64,000 nt of DNA from Marinagarivorans sp. (lineage in GTDB: Bacteria > Pseudomonadota > Gammaproteobacteria > Pseudomonadales > Cellvibrionaceae), in the NCBI GenBank assembly GCA_028281865.1, contig JANQJB010000121.1:35291-99290 (forward strand). Reading direction: 5' to 3'. The notes under the pieces are model-generated. The model made no database searches. It saw only the letters and a program-made list of their open reading frames with translations, and was not told the DNA's origin. Positions 1 to 8,632 of the stretch are shown here, piece by piece (within the stretch, counting starts at the first letter, position 1; each line of letters begins with the position of its first letter). Both the position numbers and the translations under genes were made by a program.

Positions 1-1926
1 GCAACAGATATCGCGATTAACAATTTAATTAACGTATTTTTGACTAGCGCTACGCTTCCAAACAACGAACCGAACCAACTTTATAGCCCGACTCTAGCCA
101 GTGCCGTGCAAGGCGGTGCCGACTACGCCAGTCTTGCTTCAAGCAGTGCAACGTCTGCGCACATATTGCAGCGCGCGGCCGCCGAAGCAGCTGTTTTTAT
201 TCATGACAGTGGATCACCTGAACTCGGTGATACTGCCGTGCCTGTTTCCATCGCGCAAGAAGCTGTCGGAACAGCCAATACACTGCTTACTGCCAGCGCA
301 GGTATCTGCCCTCCTAACGCATTTTCGTTTCCCAGTTCTCGCGCCACTCGTTTTTTCCGTGTCGATGACGTCAGCGCTCTAAACCCCAGCATAGAACTGC
401 CGGCAAAAGTCTACCAAGGCCAAATTACGCTTCCCGTTTACCAACAACTACCGACCGAAACGAGCGGCGCGAATGTGCTAACAAGTACTTGGCAAGCTAG
501 CGCATGTTTAGGCGCGATCCTGGACGCTAATGCTGAAAACCCTCCGGGAACGACTCCGCCGTCAAGCTCTGTGACATATCGTTATCCTTTCCCAACGAAG
601 CAAGCAGATACCGTTGTCCCCATTGTCGTTACTATGCCAAACGAGGCTTTACTCACTGCACTTGGTAAACCAAAACCCGCTGACGGCTGGCCGGTAATAA
701 TCTTTCAACATGGCATCGGTGCTGATCGCAGTACCTCTCTTACCATGGCGAGTGCACTCGCTTCGGCTTGCATCGCACCAGGCGGCACTGCGCTTTCAGG
801 GCTGGAATGTTATGCGACTGTGGCTATCGATATGCCCCTCCACGGTGTTGCTCCCGCAGGAAGCACACTGCCGGGCTTAACCAGTTTTTCAAACCCTGCT
901 CTCGATTTTAGCCCTAATTTGCCAGAGGGAACGCCCAATGAAATTGATAGTGCTATTACCGAGCGCCACTACAATTACACGGCAAACGCTGCTAGCCAAC
1001 CCGTACCAATGGACTATACGAATAACCTTGGTACATCCGGTAGCTTATTTATTAATTTGTTAAATTTTGCTAATTCTCGCGACTCAGTGCGTCAAGCAAC
1101 TCTCGATCTACTGAATGTCAATGCGTCGTTGGATTCCATGGACGTAAATGCCGACGGCGAGCCGAACGATCTCGATATCAACAACGTCTTTTTCATCGGC
1201 CATTCACTTGGCGGAATTACCGGGATAGGCTTTTTGGCCACCAACAACGACGCAAAAGTACAGGCCAGCCCTTTTAGCCAATTGCCAAAAGTTCACGCAG
1301 CAAAAATAATGGTTTCTGGCGGCGGCCTAGTCAGGTTACTAACAAACTCTGAAAGTCGCGGGCCACTTATTCTCCAAGGCCTTGCCGCTGCAAGCGATGC
1401 ACTGGCGCCCGGCCGAAGCGGGCTCGAAACTTATTTAAATGTATTTCAGGGCGCATTAAATTCAGTTGACCCCATTGGGCTCGCAGGCACACTCTCTGAC
1501 GCGAACAGTGATACCGGTATCCTATTAACAGAAGTCGTCGGTGGTGGCGATATACCGTCTGACAACGTTATTCCAAACGGGGCTGACACGATTTGGGGCG
1601 AAGACAATGGCCCATTTAATACAACACTTGAAAACGGTTTTGTGTTGAGCAATTTCCCTGCTCCGTTGGCGGGAACCGAACCTCTGATAGCGGCTTTTGG
1701 CGCTGTTCCATCACAAAATGCAACCAGCGACGGCGACGCAGCGGTGCTTGTTACACGCTACAACGCGGGTAGTCACATCACCCCAGTCACCGGAGGAAAC
1801 CCAGCGCTCGACCCCAATGCAACGCCTGCAGTATTTGCAGAGTTGATTGGGCAAACGGTGCAGTTTTTTATGGCGAAGGGCGACGTCAACGATTCGATTG
1901 TTAATGATACTTCGCTTGTGGAGTGA
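1..1926 (+). CDS. Pla-1/cef (VolA)-type extracellular lipase, 5' end outside window
   Basis: The reading frame is open from base 1, so the gene starts before the window and about 640 residues of its C-terminal part are visible. An alpha/beta-hydrolase nucleophile elbow G-H-S-L-G-G is present with the serine codon at 1204-1206, preceded by a typical hydrophobic strand (VFFIGH). An oxyanion-loop-like stretch with a GxGADRS pattern lies near 715-735, and a candidate catalytic histidine sits in the SHITPV segment near 1770. Long secreted lipases of the Pla-1/cef/VolA family, usually about 800 residues and often lipoproteins, have this layout; they hydrolyse acyl esters or lysophospholipids at the cell surface. 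The family assignment is from remembered motif spacing, so the exact substrate is unknown. No operon partner is visible downstream: a strong hairpin follows the stop codon. Confidence 0.75.
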   Translation, partial: ATDIAINNLINVFLTSATLPNNEPNQLYSPTLASAVQGGADYASLASSSATSAHILQRAAAEAAVFIHDSGSPELGDTAVPVSIAQEAVGTANTLLTASAGICPPNAFSFPSSRATRFFRVDDVSALNPSIELPAKVYQGQITLPVYQQLPTETSGANVLTSTWQASACLGAILDANAENPPGTTPPSSSVTYRYPFPTKQADTVVPIVVTMPNEALLTALGKPKPADGWPVIIFQHGIGADRSTSLTMASALASACIAPGGTALSGLECYATVAIDMPLHGVAPAGSTLPGLTSFSNPALDFSPNLPEGTPNEIDSAITERHYNYTANAASQPVPMDYTNNLGTSGSLFINLLNFANSRDSVRQATLDLLNVNASLDSMDVNADGEPNDLDINNVFFIGHSLGGITGIGFLATNNDAKVQASPFSQLPKVHAAKIMVSGGGLVRLLTNSESRGPLILQGLAAASDALAPGRSGLETYLNVFQGALNSVDPIGLAGTLSDANSDTGILLTEVVGGGDIPSDNVIPNGADTIWGEDNGPFNTTLENGFVLSNFPAPLAGTEPLIAAFGAVPSQNATSDGDAAVLVTRYNAGSHITPVTGGNPALDPNATPAVFAELIGQTVQFFMAKGDVNDSIVNDTSLVE

Positions 1927-1933
1927 TAGAAAA

Positions 1934-1965
1934 CGAGTCAGCGCTTTTGTGAAAGTGCTGACTCG
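1934..1965. terminator. Long perfect-stem hairpin after the lipase gene
   Basis: Stem CGAGTCAGC (1934-1942) pairs with GCTGACTCG (1957-1965) and is extended inward by GCTTT/AAAGT around a TGTG loop. On the minus strand it is followed by a short T run (TTTT at 1930-1933), so it could end transcripts arriving from the porin operon. On the plus strand there is no T tail, so rho-independent function there is doubtful. Confidence 0.5.
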
Positions 1966-1976
1966 CTAACTAATTG

Positions 1977-2113
1977 GTTGTCCGTGAAAAAGTCTCTTTT
2001 TGCCTGTGACTTCGTTGGCCCCAGACTCCTGGTGCTCATTTAGTCCACTAAACTCCGCTCCAGCTTCCGAGGCCGCCTTGTCACAAACAAAAAACGCCAT
2101 TTTCACGAACAAC
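1977..2113. repeat. 137-bp element with 34-bp imperfect terminal inverted repeats
   Basis: The left arm (1977-2010, beginning GTTGTCCGTGAAAA) and the right arm (2080-2113, ending TTTTCACGAACAAC) are inverted copies that match at 27 of 34 positions. The ~70 bp centre contains a small palindrome around TTTAGTCCACTAAA (2038-2052). No transposase is encoded. It could be a MITE/REP-like repeat or a large structured RNA; only genome-wide copy number would tell. Confidence 0.55.
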
Positions 2114-2116
2114 ACG

Positions 2117-2219
2117 GTTAATTTTCTTTTGCAAGAAAATTAACGTCGAACGTAAAAAACTTCCAATTTGAAAGGTCAATTTTATTGATTATTATCAATA
2201 AAATCACTTGTTTACAAGT
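2117..2219. other. Three consecutive perfect AT-rich hairpins
   Basis: Hairpin 1: 12-bp stem GTTAATTTTCTT (2117-2128) with AAGAAAATTAAC (2133-2144). Hairpin 2: 11-bp stem ATTTTATTGAT (2179-2189) with ATCAATAAAAT (2194-2204). Hairpin 3: 5-bp stem ACTTG (2206-2210) with CAAGT (2215-2219). Each has a 4-base loop. They lie immediately downstream of the minus-strand porin stop codon, so they may form the 3' end of that operon's transcript. No gene is seen in the rest of 1927-2232. Confidence 0.5.
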
Positions 2220-2232
2220 TTTTCACATTCGA

Positions 2233-3378
2233 CTAATTGAGTGCAATTTGCAAGCGCAATGTAAACGTATCACCACTGCGTTCAGATAAAAAAGAAAACT
2301 CATATTCTTCAATATCGGCATTTGCATATTCTGCCGATAGCTTGATCGCCGAGCTGCGATAATAATTCAACGCGATTTCATTTGTTTGAGCCGTGTCGCC
2401 ATCAAAAAAATACTCCAGCTCTACCTCGCTGCTGCGAAGTGCTAACTCAAACGTCGGTTTATCACTTCTGCGAAATTTTATTTCTCCATCATCGTAACGG
2501 CGAGGCTCACCAAAAATCGCCCATAAAAAACTCGTGTAATAGCCCTTAAAATTAACTTTTTCATCGATAAAAAGATAACTGTTAAAAGCATCAGTTTTTT
2601 GCTTAAAATATTCCGCTTGCAGAAGCAACTTATTCCAATATACGGCAAACTCAAAATTGTGGGTATCGATCGTTAAAGCGGTATCCAAGTCTCCACTTCG
2701 AATAAGATTACCAACTTCGCGACCAATCAGCGGCTCTTTGATTTCGTGTACTCTACTCGCAGGTTTGCGAGAGTTATAACCCGCACCCAGGTGGATAAAA
2801 TTCTTGCGTTTTTTGTACACCAGACCAGAAAGTCGCAAGGTATGTGACTCCCCGTACTTGCGGAAAATAGCGTCATCGTCTGGCTCGAGTTCAACACTAC
2901 TTAGATCAATATTCCAACGCTTCCCGGTAGCTTTTAAGTACGCACCATAATTTCGCCCCAAGCGAAATGCGCGCGAAGCCACAGAGCGCTCTTGAAGATA
3001 TTGATACTTTAAGCCCTGCAGATTCTCCAGGCCAAATGGCTCCTTAAAACGGCCCAAAGTTAAAGAAATGGCGCGCGTCAGATCCTTTGCAATGTAGAGA
3101 TCATCAATTTCAAATTTATTTTCGTCACTGCGATAATCGAGAGATAATTCAGCACTCACCGATCGCGTAAAGTCATACTCACCCGATAATTTTAGTTTTC
3201 GCAGCGCGATACCACGGCCGGGGTCTAATTCGTCTAAATCAAATAGTTTGCCACTTTGTCGGCTGTGCTCTGCAATCAAATAACCGGAGAGTTCAAACTT
3301 GGATTTATCGGCGAGCGCACTTTTGGAGAAAGCCCCAAAAAGAACTGCAAAGATGACGACCGAACGAGAACATAGCAT
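2233..3378 (-). CDS. OprO/OprP-like outer-membrane porin
   Basis: A 381-residue protein with a signal peptide (hydrophobic residues ~7-20, cleavage after ALA near residue 23) and a body of alternating beta-strand patterns. The segment GRFKEPFGLE near residue 115 is the recognisable signature of the phosphate-selective porin O/P family, which forms trimeric outer-membrane channels for phosphate or polyphosphate. It is the last gene of a minus-strand unit, starting 10 bp after the DUF4956 gene ends. Its company (VTC polyphosphate polymerase domain, CotH kinase-like protein) fits a phosphate or polyphosphate theme, but anion selectivity cannot be read from sequence here. It is somewhat shorter than classical OprP, which is over 400 residues. 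Confidence 0.75.
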   Translation of the reverse strand: MLCSRSVVIFAVLFGAFSKSALADKSKFELSGYLIAEHSRQSGKLFDLDELDPGRGIALRKLKLSGEYDFTRSVSAELSLDYRSDENKFEIDDLYIAKDLTRAISLTLGRFKEPFGLENLQGLKYQYLQERSVASRAFRLGRNYGAYLKATGKRWNIDLSSVELEPDDDAIFRKYGESHTLRLSGLVYKKRKNFIHLGAGYNSRKPASRVHEIKEPLIGREVGNLIRSGDLDTALTIDTHNFEFAVYWNKLLLQAEYFKQKTDAFNSYLFIDEKVNFKGYYTSFLWAIFGEPRRYDDGEIKFRRSDKPTFELALRSSEVELEYFFDGDTAQTNEIALNYYRSSAIKLSAEYANADIEEYEFSFLSERSGDTFTLRLQIALN

Positions 3379-3388
3379 GTGAATGAAC

Positions 3389-3958
3389 TTATTTTTTCTT
3401 CTCCGTACAAAAAACTGAGAGCTGTGCGCTATCAGTTAAATAATCGATATGACCCACTTCGACTTTCACAATATCCAGACCCGTCCTTTCCCTTAAGTCC
3501 TGCAAAAGTTGCTCGTAGTTTTCCGGCTTTATATTCACGATATTGTCGTAGTTGATCTTTTTCTCGATAATTCGCGGCGCCAAAATATGCGTTTCTCCGA
3601 CGCCAGACAAAATGCAAACCAAGGCCATTAGTGCCGCCAATTCCACGAAGCTCAACTTTGAAATTGAGCACATCAACGCTACGCCTATTATCACAAATAA
3701 ATAGGTCATATCACGAATCGAAATTGTTTCTGTGCGATAACGCAGCATGGCAAATATTGCAAACAAACCAAAAGCAAAACCCATCGATAATTCAACATCG
3801 TGCAACAGATAAGTGACGAGAAAAACACCATTGGCAAACAGAAAGAAGCTAAAAACTGACTCTCTATTTGGCGAAATGCGAAAATATATAAATCTCAATA
3901 AGACAATACTGCCAACAAACAAGATAAAATAACGAAATAAAAAATCAGCTGATAACAT
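3389..3958 (-). CDS. DUF4956 integral membrane protein
   Basis: A 189-residue protein with several hydrophobic segments in the first ~125 residues (about 7-24, 36-52, 55-68, 84-100, 105-122), followed by a soluble ~60-residue tail. The segment FAIFAMLRYRTETISIRDMT between membrane spans is typical of DUF4956. Genes of this family are often found beside VTC-domain and CotH genes, and that is exactly the context here (VTC gene 70 bp upstream, porin 10 bp downstream). The biochemical role is unknown; a membrane partner of the polyphosphate or kinase machinery is an inference from gene neighbourhood only. Confidence 0.8.
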   Translation of the reverse strand: MLSADFLFRYFILFVGSIVLLRFIYFRISPNRESVFSFFLFANGVFLVTYLLHDVELSMGFAFGLFAIFAMLRYRTETISIRDMTYLFVIIGVALMCSISKLSFVELAALMALVCILSGVGETHILAPRIIEKKINYDNIVNIKPENYEQLLQDLRERTGLDIVKVEVGHIDYLTDSAQLSVFCTEKKK

Positions 3959-4028
3959 ATTGATATAGTTTACTGTGATACGGTTTATTACTGCGCGATT
4001 TGAGAATTTTAACCTGCATGGATAAGTG

Positions 4029-4862
4029 CTAAGTATATACCAACGACTGCTCTATGCGGCGGGTAATAGGTTTAAACCGATTGTATTTAAGTTTTGGATT
4101 AGGATATTGATTTTCGCTCATGCTCATTCCGATACAATATTTGCTAAACCGCGTCGGCCTGAGTTGTAACGCGCGTGTGGCGTCGAAGAACGGAGAATTA
4201 CGACAATAGCGCCGCTGCTTCAGCTCCACAATACACAGTTCATTCAAATGCATTTGACTCGCATCCGCACTGGCTAATGACTTTGACTCTAAACCGATAT
4301 CAATAGTTATGCGCTCCTCCCGCGCTTCATTGGCTAGAGAAATACGTTGATATGAATTGCGTAAACTCGGCAGCAAGGACATCTCCCGGCCTATACCCGA
4401 ATTGAACAAAAATTCGCGATGCGCATTTAAGTTTAGATCTTCATGCGAATCAACTTCGATACGCGATTTTAGCGTTCGTTTTTTATTGTTTTTAAACTTA
4501 ACTTCTAAGTAATCATTGCGTGAATCGAGGTAGCTGCGCAAACGAACCTTAAACCGGTTGAGTTTACCGCGCCGATGCATATGATAAAAATCGAGATCAG
4601 GCGTATCAAAATAGCACGTTTGATAACGAAATAGCCGCGAGTGATCGATTTCCAAAATCGTATACTCTCCGATAATCAAATCAAGCAGCGAGAATATACG
4701 CTGCATCGGAACAAGGAATTTAGTATCGACACGATTCATCAGTATAGCTGCGTCGAGCTGGTACAAGCCATGCGACGCGAATTTACACAAGAACTGTTCT
4801 ATGTCGGAGCAATAACCGACCCTAACAGATGACACGTCGCTACAATTTATTGCTACTTGCAA
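4029..4862 (-). CDS. VTC-domain protein, polyphosphate polymerase-like
   Basis: A 277-residue cytoplasmic-looking protein. It contains the features of the VTC domain, a triphosphate-tunnel fold that in yeast Vtc4 makes polyphosphate from ATP: NRVDTKF near residue 43, then RFKVRLRSYL near residue 123 and YLEVKFKN..RTLKSR near residue 138, giving the alternating basic residues that line the tunnel. The likely start is TTG at 4862 with a GGGAA ribosome-binding site just upstream; starting at the internal Met before NRVDTK would cut into the domain. It sits between the CotH-like and DUF4956 genes on the same strand. Function as a bacterial polyphosphate polymerase is inferred from family; catalytic competence is untested. 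Confidence 0.78.
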   Translation of the reverse strand: MQVAINCSDVSSVRVGYCSDIEQFLCKFASHGLYQLDAAILMNRVDTKFLVPMQRIFSLLDLIIGEYTILEIDHSRLFRYQTCYFDTPDLDFYHMHRRGKLNRFKVRLRSYLDSRNDYLEVKFKNNKKRTLKSRIEVDSHEDLNLNAHREFLFNSGIGREMSLLPSLRNSYQRISLANEAREERITIDIGLESKSLASADASQMHLNELCIVELKQRRYCRNSPFFDATRALQLRPTRFSKYCIGMSMSENQYPNPKLKYNRFKPITRRIEQSLVYT

Positions 4863-4913
4863 AGTCGTTCCCGTAGCGCCGAAATAAGTATCTTGCCGCA
4901 GATGTTTTTTTGA

Positions 4914-7157
4914 TTAATTATTTGTTGCATCAAAACTCGAATTTGTTATCCAAGAGAATTCGCCGTTACCATTTGGCACTCGCGCATAACTCTGATCTGT
5001 TATGCCATTTTGAAACCACACTTTATCGGCAAACTTTCCTTCCGGAGTAACTAAATAAACATTTTCGCCATCGGCATCTAACTTAAAGTTGGCATGCAGT
5101 GAAGGAATGGTTAAATCTTTCTTGTCCGCCCAAATAATAAGCGTACTATTTGCTTCAATCACAGTATTGTCGGGAAATAACCAGCGCTTCAAATTACTTT
5201 CTTCGTCGCTGACTGACCAACCGCTTAAATCGACTGCTTGGCTGGAGTTATTGTAGAGTTCAATCCAATCACCAAAAAGCCCTTCTTCGTCTGCAACCGC
5301 AGTGGTGTTCGAAGGCATGACTTCGTTAATCACAATGGGTGTAGCGACAGACTCTGCTGAAATAACTTGATAAACATATACATCATGTTCAGCGCCTGGG
5401 GGACTGTAGCTCGCAGTTTTTGCATTATTCGCAGCTATGGCTTCAATGTAATAACGAACAATAGTGCCTTTTGCTATCGGCGGTATCGTAGCCGTATAAA
5501 CCCCAGAACTCGCGTCGCCCGACATCGACAATTTTTCAAACTGCCCGGTCAGACCTTTAGAATAATATAAGTTGACTGTATCAACAGATTGGTTCTGCTC
5601 TAAATTCGCTGTTACCAACACGCTTTGCTGGTCGGTCGGCCTCGTCGAAATATTCCCTGCAACTGAATCTGACACTTCATTGATTTCTAAGCCACTGGCG
5701 CTAAGTTCGCCGTTACTGCGAAGCGAATTGTAGCGGCGCGTGATGAGGCTTTTTAACGACTCAACTCCCTGCGTAAATTCGCTATAGGAATACTCTCTCA
5801 CAGGTGAATTTGCCCTAACGAAGGAATCAATAAGCGCTTCGTAATCATCAATTATTTTGTGTGAGACGTCTGGATTTAGCAGCTCTTCTAACAGGACGCG
5901 ATAATGAGCTAAATAACGTTGACGCAGTTCGGCGTTACCCAATAATTTAGTCAGTAACGGAAAGCGGTCGTCATTTGCTCTATAAAAAGGTGTCCAATTA
6001 ATATAACGATCTCCTAATACCGAGTTACCATCATATTCAATCGGAAGTAGTCGCTGCGAAACCACATCGAAATATAAGTAATAATCCATACCGCCTTTAT
6101 GAACATAACTGTCATCATCGGCAAAAAGGTTTTCAACCGCTAAGTACCAAAGCGTTTCGTCAATGTCGAGGTAGGGGCTAATACCCTCAATAAGGTTTGC
6201 ATTATTTGTAGTTCCCAATGCGTGCGCGGCATTGGCTAAATCCTGCCAAGGGTCAATAAGCGTCGCGCCTTTTAGCGTGTAATAGGACATATAACTTCTG
6301 CCGTCGGGACCAAAATCGTTCAGACCAGAATTTCCGGTACCAAATCCGCGCGATCGCCCTTCGGCCCGCCATCGCGTTGTATCATTGTCGAAGAACCACT
6401 CTTTGGCGTGGTCTTTGTCGAGTTTTTGCACATTTGAATAAACGCCGTAGTTTTGGCCGTTTACAATTAAATTAACAAAGTTAGCTTTTGCACTCGGAAT
6501 ATATTTTCTTGCCAAATTTGAATAAAGTACCTCGCGTAGCGCGCTTTCATCGGTGTAGCCATTATTAAATTTTAACTCGTTGTAACCATTAATATCCTGA
6601 CCGTTAACGGTAAATTCCAAGTCGATGGCAAACGATTTTTTTTCACCAGAACCGCGATAACTGGTCTGTCCGCGGTAACGCGCACCGACGGAATCAAAGC
6701 TAATGTCCTTGTAGCGCAAACTCGCGCCTAATAGCTCTTTATCGCTATAATTGCGAGCTAATAATTCTTTAAAGTTTTGTTGAGGAAAATCTAAATAGAC
6801 TGTCTCCACCGCCGCGATATCAAAATAATCCGAGGTATATATTCCACCTCGTTCCAAACGCTCTCCGTCTTCTGAAAAGGAATATTCTTTTGGCAGGTCG
6901 GTAAATATATTGACTGCGCCCACACCGCTAGAACTCGATGAAGAAGCACTGGAAGAAGAACTGCTTGAAGAAGAACTACTACTTGAAGAAGAACTACTAG
7001 AAGAAGAGCTATTTGACGATGAACCGCTAGATGATGAACTACTCGACGAGGAGCTATTAGACGACGAATTACCCGGCGATTCATTAACCTCACCGCCGCC
7101 GCACGCGCACAAAATTACTGAAAAAATTAGGATATTTGTGCTGCGATAAAAAAGCAT
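4914..7157 (-). CDS. CotH kinase-like lipoprotein with poly-Ser linker and lamin-tail domain
   Basis: A 747-residue lipoprotein: signal peptide with lipobox LCAC (Cys ~19), a serine-rich linker at residues ~27-76, then a CotH-type domain (~80-490) and a C-terminal lamin-tail (LTD) domain (~610-720, beginning VVINEVMPSN with DWIELYN). CotH features visible are RGQTSYRGSGEKKSFAIDL, ELKFNNGYTDESALREVL and YYLYFD..LLPIEYDGNSVLG, which match the kinase family's conserved K and D regions. CotH proteins are atypical protein kinases; this one would act on the cell surface or in the periplasm. It is the first gene of a probable operon with VTC, DUF4956 and porin genes. The start ATG has a GGGGG-rich ribosome-binding site. 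The poly-Ser linker is typical of Cellvibrionaceae secreted proteins. Confidence 0.82.
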   Translation of the reverse strand: MLFYRSTNILIFSVILCACGGGEVNESPGNSSSNSSSSSSSSSSGSSSNSSSSSSSSSSSSSSSSSSSSSASSSSSSGVGAVNIFTDLPKEYSFSEDGERLERGGIYTSDYFDIAAVETVYLDFPQQNFKELLARNYSDKELLGASLRYKDISFDSVGARYRGQTSYRGSGEKKSFAIDLEFTVNGQDINGYNELKFNNGYTDESALREVLYSNLARKYIPSAKANFVNLIVNGQNYGVYSNVQKLDKDHAKEWFFDNDTTRWRAEGRSRGFGTGNSGLNDFGPDGRSYMSYYTLKGATLIDPWQDLANAAHALGTTNNANLIEGISPYLDIDETLWYLAVENLFADDDSYVHKGGMDYYLYFDVVSQRLLPIEYDGNSVLGDRYINWTPFYRANDDRFPLLTKLLGNAELRQRYLAHYRVLLEELLNPDVSHKIIDDYEALIDSFVRANSPVREYSYSEFTQGVESLKSLITRRYNSLRSNGELSASGLEINEVSDSVAGNISTRPTDQQSVLVTANLEQNQSVDTVNLYYSKGLTGQFEKLSMSGDASSGVYTATIPPIAKGTIVRYYIEAIAANNAKTASYSPPGAEHDVYVYQVISAESVATPIVINEVMPSNTTAVADEEGLFGDWIELYNNSSQAVDLSGWSVSDEESNLKRWLFPDNTVIEANSTLIIWADKKDLTIPSLHANFKLDADGENVYLVTPEGKFADKVWFQNGITDQSYARVPNGNGEFSWITNSSFDATNN

Positions 7158-7825
7158 GGTAGCCCCCAGGATTGCTTCTGAGTTGTATAAATTTTCAGAT
7201 GGTCCATCAGTAAAATGGCTAACAAATCAAATAAATCAGAGTTGCCATAACCTAAAAATACAATATTTGTTTGAATTTACCTCAAATACGGTATTCATAT
7301 CCGTGATAGAGATCTCGCTTCGATGCTCGATAACGGGCACCTTAGTGGTTATCCAGAAATATCAGCATCCAAGGTTATAGCAAGTTTTTTGCGCCAGTAG
7401 TGACTATGCGCGCGGTTACTTGCATATATTTGCGTGTGCATACATTACTTGCTACTGCAAATTTGGACGGTAAAAAGATGTCGAATAAACTCCGCACATT
7501 GACCGTATAGACGCCAATATCAGGAGGCGAGCCCATTGCGACCCCATAAAAGCTGAAACACAGGGCTTGGAGGTGACCGTCGTACGCGGGAAACCTCCAG
7601 GGAAGGAGGGAATGCTGGGAATGCAGTGGTCCGGCGTTCCGGAGCAATTTCGAGTGATCGTAGGATCGAGCCTAAGGGGATGTATAAAGGGGGACGCCTA
7701 GTCCGGGTCTTGAAAACAAGCCCCAATTCATGTCTTGGTGGTGGTAAATAAGAATAATCACTTGCTCTTTTCAAGATTTTCATTAATTCACGATTAAATC
7801 ATAGGACAACAATGGCCCAGACATT
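7158..7825. other. 668-bp gene-free region with GC-rich, hairpin-rich stretch
   Basis: No coding region can be supported. The part nearest 7158 should hold the promoter of the minus-strand CotH operon. From about 7500 to 7730 base composition becomes GC-rich compared with the flanks and contains successive stem-loops: GGAGGT (7569-7574) with ACCTCC (7593-7598), an alternative CCTCC (7594-7598) with GGAGG (7605-7609), CCGG-CGTT-CCGG (7631-7642), GGAC (7692-7695) with GTCC (7701-7704), and CTTG-AAAA-CAAG (7709-7720) extended by GGG/CCC. Such a string of hairpins suggests a structured RNA or an interspersed repeat, orientation unknown. Confidence 0.4.
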
Positions 7826-8137
7826 TTATTTCGTGTTAATAAACCAGTTTACAAAAAGCTGCTCGCAAACCTTCCAAATTGAATAGAACACAACGCTCAT
7901 AAAAGCACTAAAAATAATTTCCATAAATTGCATTGCAGCCCCGTCTTGCAGGCTCATCCAGCCATATTGTTTGATTAAATTAACATTTGCCTGAAAGATA
8001 AAAAATAAATTTAACGAAAAATACCCAAAACCTAAAAAACAAAACGCCATCAGCACCAAGGTCGAAGCCGGGGACCGCTCCAAGTGTTTAACAAGTTTTA
8101 AGCGAATTGATTTCATTTTTGAAGCCATGTTCAACAC
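7826..8137 (-). CDS. Small two-span membrane protein
   Basis: A 103-residue protein with two hydrophobic segments (about residues 27-49 and 72-90) separated by a polar loop containing DGAAMQF, and basic residues before the first span. I recognise the general pattern of a conserved proteobacterial small membrane protein but know no function for it. It is transcribed away from the poly-serine cytochrome gene and stands alone; its stop codon lies next to the GC-rich structured region. An internal Met (residue 4 or 7) could equally be the start. Confidence 0.6.
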   Translation of the reverse strand: MLNMASKMKSIRLKLVKHLERSPASTLVLMAFCFLGFGYFSLNLFFIFQANVNLIKQYGWMSLQDGAAMQFMEIIFSAFMSVVFYSIWKVCEQLFVNWFINTK

Positions 8138-8632
8138 CGACTAACCAATATAAAACACTGACGTCTCTCGTACGATACGAGCGACCTATACTTAACCCCA
8201 CAAGCAAGCGTACTTTGCTAGCAGAGGTTCCTGCAGAATCTTGAGTCCCAAATCGAGTGTTAGTTACAGCGCATTGTTTCTAGAAAAGGCAGTGGACACG
8301 ATATTCCTCAAATTTTTCGCTCAGATATTAGCACTCTCATGAACTGCTGACATTCGGTCTGAACGCTCAGTTTACGCACGCTTGATATACCTGAATATCT
8401 CCAGCGACTTAACTCCCTGCCCGATTCTATGCCGTACAGCGCACAATTTCAGCTGATATCAGTTGACTTAGTGCCCCAAGCCGATTTATTTTCAACGTAT
8501 ACATAAAGGCGGCGAAATATTAATAACGACTCGTCGCTGTATTTAGGCGTTGCCCGCCACCGCAAACAGATAACCATAATACATTTAACCAAGCTATTAA
8601 TAGCGTTGTAGCCGCTATACAGTAGGTATTTT
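8138..8632. other. 495-bp divergent intergenic region
   Basis: Nothing coding is supported between the two divergent genes. It presumably carries both promoters, but no confident -35/-10 pair or operator could be picked by eye. Apparent minus-strand reading frames here are the antisense of the downstream poly-serine tract. Confidence 0.4.

Noticed and set aside
6791..7149. Frames on both strands over the CotH poly-serine linker
   Set aside because: Low-complexity shadows of the serine-rich linker in the real CotH-like gene.
7375..7783. Small minus-strand genes of 87-90 codons
   Set aside because: They lie in the GC-rich hairpin-rich block, overlap each other in different frames and lack ribosome-binding sites; structure rather than coding explains the composition.
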